Shown here: piece by piece, positions 38,384-48,586 of the stretch
Position numbering within the stretch: position 1 is the first letter of the stretch
Layout of the letters: every line of letters starts with the position of its first letter
Made by a program: the position numbers and the translations under genes
Notes under the pieces: generated by a model
Seen by the model: the letters and a program-made list of their open reading frames with translations, nothing else
Database searches by the model: none
Told to the model about the DNA's origin: nothing
Assembly: GCA_963768565.1 (NCBI GenBank)
Contig: CAVYIO010000031.1
Location: 1 to 64,000 of the forward strand
Direction: 5' to 3'
Length of the DNA stretch: 64,000 bases
Source of the DNA: JABDKH01 sp963768565
Lineage (GTDB): Bacteria; Bacteroidota; Rhodothermia; Rhodothermales; JABDKH01

Positions 38384-38465
38384 GGGCAGAAAACTGAGGC
38401 CGAGGGAACCCTTTCTGGCCCGGAGAGAAACACCTGTTGTTTCCCGCTACCCATCCTTGCGCTTC

Positions 38466-39131
38466 ATGTTGTCACGCGCCGCAGGGCTGCTCTTCGTGCT
38501 GTTAGCGATCGTTCCGGTTTCTGCCCTGGCGCAGGGCCGGCCGGTCGGCCCCGGGGACGTGGTCCTGAGTGAGGGTTATGCCGGAGTGTATCCGGACGTT
38601 CTTCGGGGCCGCGTCACTGCCAGCGGTGCGACCTATGACCCCGATCGCCTGTCCGCGTCCCACCGAACGCTGCCCCTCGGCATGCTTGTGCGCGTAATAC
38701 GCGAGGAAACAGGTGAGAATGTCGTCGTCCGCATTATTGATCGCGGACCGTATACCGGCGAGCGGGTGATGGATCTCTCGGATGCGGCTGCCGAAACGCT
38801 TGGGATACGCGAGGGGCGAGAGAGCTTTGTGTCTGTCGTAAGAATCGTCAACGCCGATATGGCAGACGACGACCGCGGAATCTCCGATCGAGAGACCATG
38901 AGGGGAGGGTTTACGATTCAACTGGGCTCGTATGCCAGCGAGGTCGCTGCCATGAACGCTCGAGGGCGTGCGGAGAGTGCATGGGTCCATGCGGTGGACG
39001 TCGACGGGCAGACATTCTACCGGTTGAATTTCGGGAGATACGAATCACGCGACGCCGCGGCAGCAGATCTCGAATGGCTGGAGACGAACGGCTTCTTCGG
39101 GTTCGTCAAGAGTCTTCCACAGGGCGCGTAG
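38466..39131 (+). CDS. rlpA: RlpA-like double-psi beta-barrel protein with C-terminal SPOR domain
   Basis: 221 residues from ATG 38466 with a signal peptide (LLFVLLAIVPVSALAQG). The RlpA domain (about 30-125) includes EGYAGVYPDVLRGRVTASGA, LSASHRTLPLGMLVRVI and VVRIIDRGPYTGERVMDLS, whose Asp is the catalytic residue in lytic transglycosylases of this family. The SPOR domain (about 145-220; GGFTIQLGSYASEVAAMNAR, FYRLNFGRYESRDAAAADLE) binds denuded peptidoglycan at the septum. It probably trims septal peptidoglycan during division. Monocistronic. Confidence 0.88.
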   Translation: MLSRAAGLLFVLLAIVPVSALAQGRPVGPGDVVLSEGYAGVYPDVLRGRVTASGATYDPDRLSASHRTLPLGMLVRVIREETGENVVVRIIDRGPYTGERVMDLSDAAAETLGIREGRESFVSVVRIVNADMADDDRGISDRETMRGGFTIQLGSYASEVAAMNARGRAESAWVHAVDVDGQTFYRLNFGRYESRDAAAADLEWLETNGFFGFVKSLPQGA

Positions 39132-39256
39132 CCGCAGCGCCCGGTTGGCGCCGGCTGTACGGCAACCTCCCGCACGTCGGGTGCCGTTCCCCCGTTTGCG
39201 TCGCCCGAAGCGAAAGCCTAATCTTCATCTTCTCTCGAGAACCAGAGCAAAGAACC

Positions 39257-40888
39257 ATGAAAAGAACGATCGCTTCGGCCTCCATGGTCGTGCTGATCCT
39301 GACGACAGGGTGTAATACGTCGATGGATAAAGCCTCCGAGTCCAAACTTCTGGATAAGTACACCGAGTTCACGTTGACCGCCGACCTGAGCGTGCTGACG
39401 GAGAATCAACGAAAGATGATTCCCCTTCTCATCGACGCGTCGATCGCCATGGACGAGATGTACTGGATGCAGGCCTTCGGAGACAGAGGACATCTGCTGC
39501 AATCCATCAAGGACCGGAATCTTCGAAGGTTCGCGGAGATCAACTACGGTCCGTGGGATCGCCTGAACGGAAACGCCCCGTTCATCGAAGGGGCCGGTGA
39601 AAAGCCCGCGGGCGCGACGTTCTATCCGCGCGACATGACCGCGGATCAGTTTGAGTTGACCGCGGCAGAAAATCCCGAACTCCGCAGTCTGTACACCGTC
39701 GTCCGCCGCGACGCCGCCAGCGCGCTCGTGGCCCATCCATACAGCGAGGTGTACTCCGGGCCGTTGTCACATGCGGCATCGAAGCTTCGGGAAGCTGCTG
39801 CGCTTGCCGAAGACCCCGGCTTCAAGAAGTATCTCGAACTGCGAGCCGACGCGTTCGAGACCGACGAGTATCAAGCGAGCGATCTGGCATGGATGGACAT
39901 GAAGACGAACGTCCTTGATGTCGTCATCGGGCCGATCGAAGTGTATGAGGATGAACTCTACAACTACAAGGCAGCAGCCGAATCGTACGTCCTGATCAAG
40001 GATACGGAGTGGAGCAAGCGACTTGCCCGGTATGCAGCTTTCCTGCCGGCTCTGCAAGAAGGTCTGCCGGTACCCGCCGAGTACAAACGTGAATCCCCCG
40101 GTACGGACTCCGATCTGAACGCCTACGACGCCGTCTTCTATGCCGGACAGGCGAATGCGGGGTCGAAGACGATCGCGATCAATCTGCCCAACGACGAGGA
40201 AGTGCAGAAATCAAAAGGCTCGAGACGGCTACAGCTCAAGAACGCGATGCGTGCGAAGTTCGACAAGATCCTGGAGCCGATTGCCGACGTGCTCATCGCC
40301 GATGATCAGCGCGGTCACATCACCTTCGACGCGTTCTTCGCCAACACGATGTTTCACGAAGTGGCCCACGGACTCGGCATCAAGGAGACGATTAACGGAC
40401 GCGGTACCGTCCGCGGCGCACTGCGCGAGCAGTACTCCGCACTCGAAGAAGGCAAGGCCGATATCCTTGGTCTCTACATGGTCTCGTCACTGAACGAGCA
40501 GGGAGAGCTAGGCGAGGCAGACTTGATGGATAACCTCGTGACGTTCATGGCCGGCATCTTCCGGTCGGTTCGCTTCGGCGCATCGAGCTCTCATGGAAAA
40601 GCGAACATGATTCGCTTCAACTTCTTTGAGGAAATGGGTGCGTTTTCGCGAGACGAGACGACGGGTAAGTATCGAGTGGATCCAGAGAAGCTTCAGGCGG
40701 CAACAGATGCTCTGACCGAACGCATCCTCCGGATCCAGGGAGATGGTGACTACGAAGGTGGCAAAGCATTTGTCGAGGAATACGGCGTGATCGGAGATCA
40801 ACTGCAGGCTGACCTCGATCGACTCGCTGAAGCAGGCATTCCGGTTGATGTGGTCTTCCGGCAAGGCGTGGAGGTGCTGGGTCTCTGA
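39257..40888 (+). CDS. M49-like (dipeptidyl peptidase III-related) zinc lipoprotein
   Basis: 543 residues from ATG 39257, with lipobox LILTTGC (Cys about 19), so a membrane-anchored periplasmic or surface protein. The metal site reads FHEVAHGLG, i.e. HExxH rather than the HExxGH of classical dipeptidyl peptidase III. The second motif ALEEGKADILGLYM corresponds to the family's EECRAE. The N-terminal half matches the long alpha-helical lobe. Related bacterial proteins are often mis-named as hydrolases. It probably removes peptides from short substrates, but the altered motif makes the exact activity uncertain. Confidence 0.7.
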   Translation: MKRTIASASMVVLILTTGCNTSMDKASESKLLDKYTEFTLTADLSVLTENQRKMIPLLIDASIAMDEMYWMQAFGDRGHLLQSIKDRNLRRFAEINYGPWDRLNGNAPFIEGAGEKPAGATFYPRDMTADQFELTAAENPELRSLYTVVRRDAASALVAHPYSEVYSGPLSHAASKLREAAALAEDPGFKKYLELRADAFETDEYQASDLAWMDMKTNVLDVVIGPIEVYEDELYNYKAAAESYVLIKDTEWSKRLARYAAFLPALQEGLPVPAEYKRESPGTDSDLNAYDAVFYAGQANAGSKTIAINLPNDEEVQKSKGSRRLQLKNAMRAKFDKILEPIADVLIADDQRGHITFDAFFANTMFHEVAHGLGIKETINGRGTVRGALREQYSALEEGKADILGLYMVSSLNEQGELGEADLMDNLVTFMAGIFRSVRFGASSSHGKANMIRFNFFEEMGAFSRDETTGKYRVDPEKLQAATDALTERILRIQGDGDYEGGKAFVEEYGVIGDQLQADLDRLAEAGIPVDVVFRQGVEVLGL

Positions 40889-41097
40889 CCGTCTGTTTTG
40901 CCTCCGCCGGTAGCAGATAGTTCGCTACTGCGTGCAAATGGCGTCTGAGTTGGACGGGCGGTTCGCATGAACACAACCTCAGGAGTTGCCGGCACGACGT
41001 CGCTTCAGGACGTCCAGGTCGAGTATCGTCAGTCAAAGTAACCAGCCACACCTGTGAGTCATCGACGCGCACAGGAAACACCACGGTGATTTTTCTG

Positions 41098-41523
41098 ATG
41101 GACCCCGAAGCACTCCAATTTCCGGTTCTCGCACTCGCCCAGGACGGCTCCATCGTTCCCGTCGACTCGCTGGCAACACTCCGACAATGCAACGCCACCG
41201 CGTTCTGGCGGAATCACTACTACGACGGAATGGTGATCATCGACGCCGATGAGAAGACCTGGCACGTCACGCAGGCACTGCCCATTCTTCCGGCAGGCAC
41301 CGTTGGACGCGCGATGGCCCGCCTGGTAAATGGCAAGGTACAGGTCCACCTGGTGTTGGAGCCTGATACGGGACCCGATGGCCTTGCGATGGCGAAGTCG
41401 CGGGTTAGCCGGTGGATGGATCGCGACGGTGACTTCTGGGAGGCGTCAACTGATCTGGACGAATGGAAGGCGCGCGTGAACGCGTGTCCGACGATGCATG
41501 TACTCGTCGAACTCTTCCGATAG
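41098..41523 (+). CDS. hypothetical protein
   Basis: 141 residues from ATG 41098 (a GTG at 41086 adds four). Mixed alpha/beta, no signal peptide, no membrane helix. Notable segments are NATAFWRNHYYDGMVIIDAD and KTWHVTQALPILPAGTVG; Trp is frequent. I do not recognise a family. Codon use looks like the neighbours. It faces the DinB gene, with stops about 60 bases apart. Confidence 0.65.
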   Translation: MDPEALQFPVLALAQDGSIVPVDSLATLRQCNATAFWRNHYYDGMVIIDADEKTWHVTQALPILPAGTVGRAMARLVNGKVQVHLVLEPDTGPDGLAMAKSRVSRWMDRDGDFWEASTDLDEWKARVNACPTMHVLVELFR

Positions 41524-41583
41524 TTTTTCCGGCGCCGTCGTGGCGAGTCTGGCTTTCGTGCGCACCACCGAACTCCGTGGTTG

Positions 41584-42084
41584 TCAGTCGTACTTCATGG
41601 ACTCGTGGCCCAGTATCCGTCTGAGCAGCGCAATCTGGCCAATGTGGTATGCCTCATGGTGCATCAGAAATGCGAGCATGCCCTCGTAGGTGTCGTCCCC
41701 GATCGGCATCCGTGCGGGCGCAGGACCGTTGAGCACGTTCTCCGGCATCCGGGAAAGGCCCGTACTGATCTGATCTGAAATCTCGTTCCAGAGCGCACGA
41801 ATCTGATCGAGCGAAGGGTAGTCGATGTTGTCGCGGAGGCTTTTACCGTGGGCGAAAAGCTCTGCGTATGGGTCCGAACGATCGATGTCGGCGACGTCCT
41901 TCAGGCTGAACCGAGTCGTGGTAAGGTGGCCTGCAAGCCACTTGATGTTATTGATGTTGCGGGCGGGTCGCCTGTTCGCCTCCTGATCGGACAGGCCGTC
42001 CAGTACGTTGTTGAAGAGCTTCGTGTGCAGGTCGAACTGCGCGATGAGCGCGCAAGTGACGGGTGATTCGACGGCGGTTTGCAT
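41584..42084 (-). CDS. DinB-family four-helix protein
   Basis: 166 residues from ATG 42084. Typical DinB/YfiT pieces: ALIAQFDLHTKLFNNVLDGL, AGHLTTTRFSLKDVADIDRS with the first metal-ligand His, and the paired His in LMHHEAYHIGQIALLRRILG. Members are divalent-metal helical bundles, some of them bacillithiol- or mycothiol-dependent transferases, most of unknown substrate. The longer upstream open frame has no coding character and is left out. Isolated gene. Confidence 0.85.
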   Translation of the reverse strand: MQTAVESPVTCALIAQFDLHTKLFNNVLDGLSDQEANRRPARNINNIKWLAGHLTTTRFSLKDVADIDRSDPYAELFAHGKSLRDNIDYPSLDQIRALWNEISDQISTGLSRMPENVLNGPAPARMPIGDDTYEGMLAFLMHHEAYHIGQIALLRRILGHESMKYD

Positions 42085-42462
42085 GATCGTAACCTCATGC
42101 TGACAGAATGGACATGACAGTTGAGAGCATAGCCCCGGCGCCCCGCAACGGCTGACGTGCTGTTGGATATTTATCGGGTAGTCGAGTTGCTCGATGTGAT
42201 GCCGGGGAACTCCCGATTGACGACCCGGTCGCCCACAGCGTCCGCTGCACCCTGTGCCGTCGAATCCCGCATGACCGTCGAGGTGTATTCGGCTCGCAAA
42301 ACAATTACCTTGACCTCCGCGAGAGCAAGACTCCTTCGGGGTTTTCAGTCGTACCTGCTGTTGAAGGTCGGCGTGCCGAATGTCGCGGTCTCTCTTTCTC
42401 CGCCCGCGGCACCCCTCGCACACCCATGACGGTTTGATCAACCTCCTCACTTCAGGTCGAGA
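42085..42462. other. 378-bp divergent intergenic region
   Basis: Between the DinB gene (minus) and a kinase gene (plus). A minus-strand frame from about 42330 to 42175 reads LRAEYTSTVMRDSTAQGAAD and looks slightly protein-like, but has no start or domain. Otherwise nothing is seen. Confidence 0.4.
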
Positions 42463-44800
42463 ATGGACGAACCCTATTCGCAATTGCCCGGACAGTCCAG
42501 CGATGCTTTGATCGGTCGGACCATTGGTCCGTATCGAATTGACGATCGCATTGGGCACGGCGGAATGGGCATTGTATACGGCGCCGAGGATACGCGTCTC
42601 GGACGCAGGGTCGCCCTCAAGTTTCTACCGGAAGAATTGACCTTCAATCCGGATGCGACCAGGAGATTTCTGACCGAGGCCCGCGCCGCGGCAGCACTCA
42701 ACCATCCGAACATCTGCACACTGCACGACATAGGGCGGTCCGACGAAGGTCGGACGTATCTCGTGATGGAGTGCGTTGACGGCCGCACTCTCCGAAGCAT
42801 TCTGGACGACGGTGTAGTCGAACCTACGGAAGCGATCGTAATTGCCACGCAGATTGCCGAAGGACTCGAACGGGCCCATGAGGCCGGGATTGTGCACCGG
42901 GACCTCAAACCCGCCAATGTCATGATCACCTCGCGCCAACAGGTGAAGCTATTGGACTTTGGCCTTGCGAAGCTTAGTGCGCCCCAGGACCTGACGAAGG
43001 TTGGAACGACGATGGGCACGGTAGCCTACATGAGTCCCGAGCAATCAACGGGCGAGCCGGTTGATCATCGTACGGATATCTGGTCGCTGGGAGTTGTTTT
43101 GTACGAGATCCTTGCAGGCCGAAAGCCATTCACCGGAGACTTTGATGTCGCCACGACCTACGAGATTCTGAATGTCGATCCGCCTCCCGTCGCTCATGTA
43201 AATTCGGCCGTCTCGACCGGGCTTTCGAATCTTGTGGAACAGATGATGGCAAAGGATCGGGACCAGAGAACGCAGAGGATGAGCGATGTCGTGGCATCCT
43301 TGCGATCTTCGACCGGAGCAGCGGCGCCGCCTCGTGTGCCGGAGTTGTCCAGTCGCGATCCGCTGGATCTACGTAGCGACGGCTTGTCTGCACTGAAACA
43401 GGGAAAATGGCGCGAGGCCCATGTGGCGCTATCAGCCTCGGATTCCGCACGAGCTTTCTCGGACGCCGAGAATCTCGAGGCACTCTCGGATGCCGCGTGG
43501 TGGACGGGCGATATGAAGAGCGCGTTGTCCGCGCGGGAACGGGCCGTCGCCGCGTACATCACTCGCGGTGAGACACAACGGGCTGGCTTGCTCGCCCTCA
43601 GGAACGCGGAGGACTATTCCTTTTATCAAAAAGCAGATTCGGTTGCCAGGGGTTGGTATGCGCGAGCTGCGCGATTGATTGCCGACGAATCCGACTCGAT
43701 CGCTTTCGGTTATCTCCAGCGCTTCCACACGGTGGTGGCTTTGAAACGAGGAGAGTTTGACGAAGCGCTATCGATCGCAAAGGACGCGCATCGTATCGGA
43801 AAGCTTCACGGAGATGTCGAACTGCAGGCGCTGGCTCTCCAGGATCAGGGACGAATACTTATCGCGCTCGGCGATGTTGCTGCAGGCCTTCCGTTGATCG
43901 ACGAAGCGATGGCATCCGCAGTGTCCGGCTCGCTCTCCTTGTTGACGACAGGAAAGCTCTACTGCAACATGATGGACACGTGCGAACGGCTGTCTGATTA
44001 TGACCGGGCCAGCCAGTGGAGTGAATCTGGAATACAGTGGTGTGAAAGCAATACGGAGTCGGTGTTTCCCTGGAATTTGCCGCGTCTATCGCGCAAAAGT
44101 GCTGGGCTTGCGTGGTGATTGGCGAGCGGCGCACTCCGAGGCCCGGAAGGCATCCGAGGAGTTGAAGAGCTGGCTGCCCATCGCGGGCGAAGCCTGGTAT
44201 CAAATCGGAGAGATCCGTCTCCGTCAGGGTGAACTGGACCTTGCCGAGGTAGCCTTCGAACAGGCCCATGAACTTGGCCGCGAACCATTTCCGGGAATCG
44301 CCGAGCTACGACGACTTCAAGGAGAGCCGGGACAGGCCAGGTCTTTGATGGATGTGGCGCTATCAGGTCGGTCGTTGGATGATCCTGCGCGGGCGAGCCT
44401 TCTTCCTACGCGCATTCTGATCGCGATCGATTTGCAGGACCTGGAATCGGCAGCAGCTGATCTGGATCTCCTGGCCGACATCGCCAGTCGCTATCCGTCG
44501 CTGGTGCTCTCGGCAACCATTTCGGAACTGCGTGCGTCGGTGTCGCTGGCAAGTCTTGATCTCGATACAGCCGTAACGTTAGCGCGCGATGCGATCCGCG
44601 ACTGGTCATCCGTCGGGTTTCCCTATGAGACGGCGCGATGCAGACTGACGCTTGCGCGCTCCTACCTGGCAACGGGCTCTCTCCCGTCGGCGCAACTTGA
44701 ACTTGGATCCGCTAAATCTGCCTTCACCCGCCTCGGCGCAAATGCCCGGGTTGCGGAAGTGCAAGAGTTGCTGACCAGAGCCGCGCAGCCGCCCAAATGA
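42463..44800 (+). CDS. Ser/Thr protein kinase with C-terminal TPR-like repeats, one frameshift
   Basis: About 778 residues after removing one base in the CCC at 44068-44070. The kinase spans about 24-285: IGHGGMGIVYGAED, K53 in VALKFL, HRDLKPANVM (HRD 145-147), LDFGLAKL (DFG 165-167), MSPEQ. A long helical region of TPR-like repeats follows (EARKASEELKSWLPIAGEAW, IGEIRLRQGELDLAEVAFEQ, and others), as in the kinase-TPR proteins of Acidobacteria and Rhodothermota. No transmembrane helix separates the parts, so it is probably cytosolic. No sigma factor adjoins it, unlike the kinase at 5 kb. Targets unknown. Confidence 0.82.
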
Positions 44801-45200
44801 GAACGGGGTTTAGTCGTGATTCGGCTCCTGGTCGTCCCGGGTCTGTCCAAACCGCTAACGCCCTCATTCGCGTAGAATCTCCCGGGTATCTTCGACGTCC
44901 ATCTTCAAGAACTGACAAGGTCCTGAGGGAGCACCGCCACGCGATTCGTAGATTCGCCTTTTGATCATAGCTCTACATCGGGTGGAATGCACATGGAGTT
45001 CGCGCTTGGCGCTGACGGAACGGCGGAGGCCATGATTCACGATCTCGATTTCATGCCGAACCCTCTCCGCGCATGGGTCCCTTGCCGAAGGAATGGACGC
45101 GCTGTATACCTCCGCAGGGGGGATGACGCTGCAGTTCCTGTACCAACTGAATCGGACCGCAAGCTGACACGAGAACAATCAATACGGCAGGTGAACCGGG
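44801..45200. other. 400-bp stretch without a supported gene
   Basis: A plus-strand frame at 44996-45211 (MEFALGADGTAEAMIHDLDF) has a faint resemblance to the C-terminal domain found after some serine hydrolases. It has no matching upstream part and frame support fails after about 45060. This is possibly a gene remnant; no other signal is seen. Confidence 0.35.
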
Positions 45201-45636
45201 ATGGCTGGTAAAAGAGCAGACAGGCTACGAGAGCAAACGGGCATCAACATTTTCGTGGCGGCTATCGTGAGCTCGCTACTTCTCGCTACAGGAACTGGCT
45301 GCAAGCCGAAGGAGATTCTCTCCGAGACAAAGTCTGGAGTTGGCACACGATTCCGTGAAACCCGATCGATGCGTGGCCGCGAACACTCCGGTGGAACTGG
45401 AGGTAACGGAGTTTGAAGAGAACAGGATGATCCGGATCGTTGCCGATGATCACGGAGCAATCTGGGACACCGTGTTCAGCGTAAATGAGGTCGACGGAGT
45501 GACGACCCTGGCGCTGGTCATGGATGCAAGGCCACACACGCTGCTCTCCAGACTTCTGACTCCCATGATGAAGGGCATGATCGTGTCTGCGCTGAAGAAG
45601 GACATGGACGCTGTCAAGAACTACTGTGAAAAATAA
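45201..45636 (+). pseudogene. SRPBCC-family gene, broken by frameshifts
   Basis: The second half is clear: LEVTEFEENRMIRIVADDHG, then ALVMDARPHTLLSRLLTPMM and KGMIVSALKKDMDAVKNYCE, as in polyketide-cyclase-2 type SRPBCC proteins. The preceding part (ILSETKSGVGTRFRETRSMR) belongs to the same domain but lies in another frame; the switch is near 45388. Further upstream pieces (YRNWLQA in a third frame) suggest more breaks within about 100 bases. No intact start can be chosen. Either real decay or local consensus error. Confidence 0.5.
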
Positions 45637-46240
45637 CGGCGTTGAGTTGATCGAAGTAGACGAAACCGATTCCGGCCATGCGCAAGGCGGCTTCGCGCGA
45701 GGTCGCATCGCGATAAATGCAGGCGGGCGGCACGGTGCCTGCGTCCTCCAGTCCATCGCCGTGACCCTGCTTTTCCTGGTAGCCGTAACAGCCTGTAGGC
45801 CACAGGAGGACCCCCCGGACGTACTACTGGACGCCGAAGATGCAAAGACGGAACGCACGGTGACCATCTATCGGACAGATGAGGCCGGTATTCAAACCGA
45901 CTGCGGGGCGGTGGTTAAGGAAGATTGGGCCGTGCCCGAACCCCCGCCGACCGATCTCCCGTCGGCAGCCGTCCGCGAAGTATTGCGGGACGTGTTGCCG
46001 GCAGCCGGTCTTCATCCTCCGGGGACTTTGCCACTGTTGGATTATTTCCGTGGCGTCGTCATTCGAGATGGCGTGGGGATCCTGGCGTTCGAGGGCGATG
46101 CGCTGCGCTATCTCAACAATGCAGCGTGTGCACAGATGGCGGTCAAGGCGCCGATGGTTCGCACGCTTCTTGCGTTCCCGGGTGTGTCGGCAGTCGAGTT
46201 TGAGATCGATGGCCAGATATACCGCGACTGGGATGCCTAG
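45626..46240 (+). CDS. lipoprotein with GerMN-like C-terminal domain
   Basis: 204 residues from GTG 45626; the leader is unusually long (lipobox LVAVTAC at about 57), so the real start may be further in. The C-terminal 90 residues resemble a GerMN/sporulation-germination fold domain: GVGILAFEGDALRYLNNAAC, MVRTLLAFPGVSAVEFEIDG. This domain occurs in non-sporulating bacteria in envelope lipoproteins of unknown role. It overlaps the end of the broken SRPBCC gene. Function unknown. Confidence 0.6.
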   Translation: MKNNGVELIEVDETDSGHAQGGFARGRIAINAGGRHGACVLQSIAVTLLFLVAVTACRPQEDPPDVLLDAEDAKTERTVTIYRTDEAGIQTDCGAVVKEDWAVPEPPPTDLPSAAVREVLRDVLPAAGLHPPGTLPLLDYFRGVVIRDGVGILAFEGDALRYLNNAACAQMAVKAPMVRTLLAFPGVSAVEFEIDGQIYRDWDA

Positions 46241-46357
46241 GTAGTTCGTGATCGGGTCTCGAACGTTGACACGAGTACATTCTCCGCAGTGAGTTTCTTT
46301 GCGCCCCGGTTTCTGTCGCCGGTCTTCCGGACGGGATCCGAAATGGACCGACAATCC

Positions 46358-48586
46358 TCAGGCAAGCGCGCTCTCTTCACCCGAGTCGAGGATAAACAGG
46401 CAACTTGAACTTGTCTCTCCGACCATGCGACGGATAAATGCGAAGTCGGGGTCTGCCGACAGGCCGAAGATGTTGAGGTCCGCTTGCGGTGCATCCGCCA
46501 CGTAGTTGTTGAACGCGCCCCGCGCGACGATCACTTCTGTGCTGGGTAGTCGAGCGAGGTCCATTACCTGACTCATGAACTCGCGTGCGTTGTGCTCCTC
46601 ATGTTCGTTCTCAATAACCGTGATAAGCCGGAGGTGCGCTCCCCAGTTGAGTTTCAGTTTGTAGGCGGTGAGAATGGACAGGTCGAGATTTCCGATATCC
46701 CACCGGAGCCGCCAGTCAGGACTGCGATCGCGAATCCATACGTTGACGGCCTGGCGCTGACCGAGTCTGGCTACCGGATGGGGCGCATGGAGGAGGACGC
46801 CGAGCTTCAGTGTTGTCGCATTACGGATAATCTTCCTGTAGATCGCCTCGCGATCATCGGACTCCGGCAGCGGGAGGAAGATGATATTCGGACGAAAGAA
46901 GGCGCCCTTCAGAACCTGGAGTCCGGTGATCAGGATGTCCTCGTACGTGCCGCTATCGACGACCGTAGCCGACGCAAACACGCCATGTTCGCGGAACGCC
47001 CGGGCCAGCGTTGAGAGTCGGCCGCCCAGTCCGTCGGCCGCTCCGGGTGGCGTAATGCCCAGCAGCTTGACGGAGCCTTTCGGATGGCAGATGTTCTGGA
47101 TCAGCATGAATGCGCCGCGCAACGCGTTCGGATTTTCAACGGGCACCAGAAGATTGGGCTTCCACGCGCGCTCCTGCGTAGCCGGCATTTCCGCCACCTT
47201 CTTTGCCGCCCACTCCGCGAACGCCACGAACAACCCGCTACGCACATCCTCGAACGGGGCGTCAAGTCGCCGCCGGGCAAGCCAGCCGTAGAACCCGATC
47301 ACGACAGCAACCGACATCAGGCTGATGGTCGGATTGATGATGAACATCACAAAGACGGATCCGATGAGGCCGATCCACGGGACGACGGATGGTACGCGCA
47401 GGAGCGGTCGGAAGCTGACGAGGCCGAGGCCTTGCTCGATCAGCACCACGACGTTCAGCATCGCATAGGTGATGAGGAAGAACATCGTGATGAGCGGGGC
47501 GATCGCATTCAGGTCCCGCAACAAGAGCGAGGCAAACACGATGCCGCCCGTGACGAGCATGGCGTTGCGCGGCTCCCCCGATGTTGTAAGCGCTCCGAGC
47601 CATGTGCTGCCGGGCAGGATACGATGGTTGCCCATCGCCTGGAGAATGCGACCCGCACCTACCATCGATGCGAGCGCCGACGAGAACGTGGCCCCGAACA
47701 GTCCGGCGATAACGGGCGGTCCCCATGCAGCCTTGTCAATGATCACAAAGTAATTTCCGACCAGCTCTTCAGGTGTTGCCGAGCGTGCGAGCCAGTAGGC
47801 GATCAGCACGTATATCACGAAACTGACGCCGATGGCCGCCATCGTTCCGATCGGAATGCTGCGACGCGGATCCTTGAGGTCGCCCGACATGTTCGCGCCG
47901 GCCATGATGCCGGTGGCTGCCGGGAAGAAAACGGCAAACACGATCCAGAACGTGGTGCCCGAGAACGCATTCTCAATCGAGCCCGGGAAAGTCCCCCACA
48001 GGCCCACGTTCTCCACATCATACTGCATGGACCCCTGCGCGGCTGCGACTGCAATGGAGACTAGCGAACCGACGATAATCGCCATGATGACAAACTGAGT
48101 CTTTATCGCCAGATCCGCACTCTTGTACGCGATTCCCCAGAGAACAAGGAAGATGACGATGTCGACCAGGAAGGCGTTGTGACCAGGAAATACCCACAGC
48201 CAGCCCTCGCGAAAACCGAAAATGTACAGAGTGATCGCGAGCGCCTGCGAGACGTAGCGCGGGATGCCGAGGCTGCCGCCCACCTCCAATCCCAGTGACT
48301 GGGAAACGATGGCGTATGCCCCACCCGAACCGATGCGGATATTCGTCGTGATCGACGACATGGACAGGCCGGTGCAGGTCGTGATCAGAAATGCGAGCGA
48401 GATGATGAGCAGCCCGCCGAGGATGCCCGCGTTGCCTATGACCCACCCCTCGCGCAGGTACATGATTACGCCAAGGATCGTCAGAAGCGTCGGCGTAAAC
48501 ACTCCGCCGAACGTCCCGAACTTCTTGCGCTCGGGCGCCAGTCCGTCCTTACCAGGCGCCAGGAAGTCCTTTTTGATCTCAGCCAT
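46358..48586 (-). CDS. SLC12-type cation-chloride cotransporter (APC superfamily)
   Basis: 742 residues. Twelve or so membrane helices begin at FGGVFTPTLLTILGVIMYLR, with the conserved GSGGAYAIVSQSLGLEVGGS and GIMAGANMSGDLKDPRRSIP of the SLC12/Na-K-Cl cotransporter group. A cytosolic C-terminal domain of about 250 residues follows (RGAFMLIQNICHPKGSVKLL, VIENEHEEHNAREFMSQVMD), as in the eukaryotic proteins. Probably moves K+ or Na+ with chloride, or an amino acid. A paralogue of the same length lies at 60844. Monocistronic. Confidence 0.85.
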   Translation of the reverse strand: MAEIKKDFLAPGKDGLAPERKKFGTFGGVFTPTLLTILGVIMYLREGWVIGNAGILGGLLIISLAFLITTCTGLSMSSITTNIRIGSGGAYAIVSQSLGLEVGGSLGIPRYVSQALAITLYIFGFREGWLWVFPGHNAFLVDIVIFLVLWGIAYKSADLAIKTQFVIMAIIVGSLVSIAVAAAQGSMQYDVENVGLWGTFPGSIENAFSGTTFWIVFAVFFPAATGIMAGANMSGDLKDPRRSIPIGTMAAIGVSFVIYVLIAYWLARSATPEELVGNYFVIIDKAAWGPPVIAGLFGATFSSALASMVGAGRILQAMGNHRILPGSTWLGALTTSGEPRNAMLVTGGIVFASLLLRDLNAIAPLITMFFLITYAMLNVVVLIEQGLGLVSFRPLLRVPSVVPWIGLIGSVFVMFIINPTISLMSVAVVIGFYGWLARRRLDAPFEDVRSGLFVAFAEWAAKKVAEMPATQERAWKPNLLVPVENPNALRGAFMLIQNICHPKGSVKLLGITPPGAADGLGGRLSTLARAFREHGVFASATVVDSGTYEDILITGLQVLKGAFFRPNIIFLPLPESDDREAIYRKIIRNATTLKLGVLLHAPHPVARLGQRQAVNVWIRDRSPDWRLRWDIGNLDLSILTAYKLKLNWGAHLRLITVIENEHEEHNAREFMSQVMDLARLPSTEVIVARGAFNNYVADAPQADLNIFGLSADPDFAFIRRMVGETSSSCLFILDSGEESALA

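Noticed and set aside
42085..42558. N-terminal extension of the DinB gene
   Set aside because: The extra 158 codons match no family and overlap the start of the divergent kinase gene; ATG 42084 gives the normal DinB length.
47084..48064. 326-codon plus-strand frame opposite the SLC12 gene
   Set aside because: Antisense shadow; charged low-complexity translation with no start signal.
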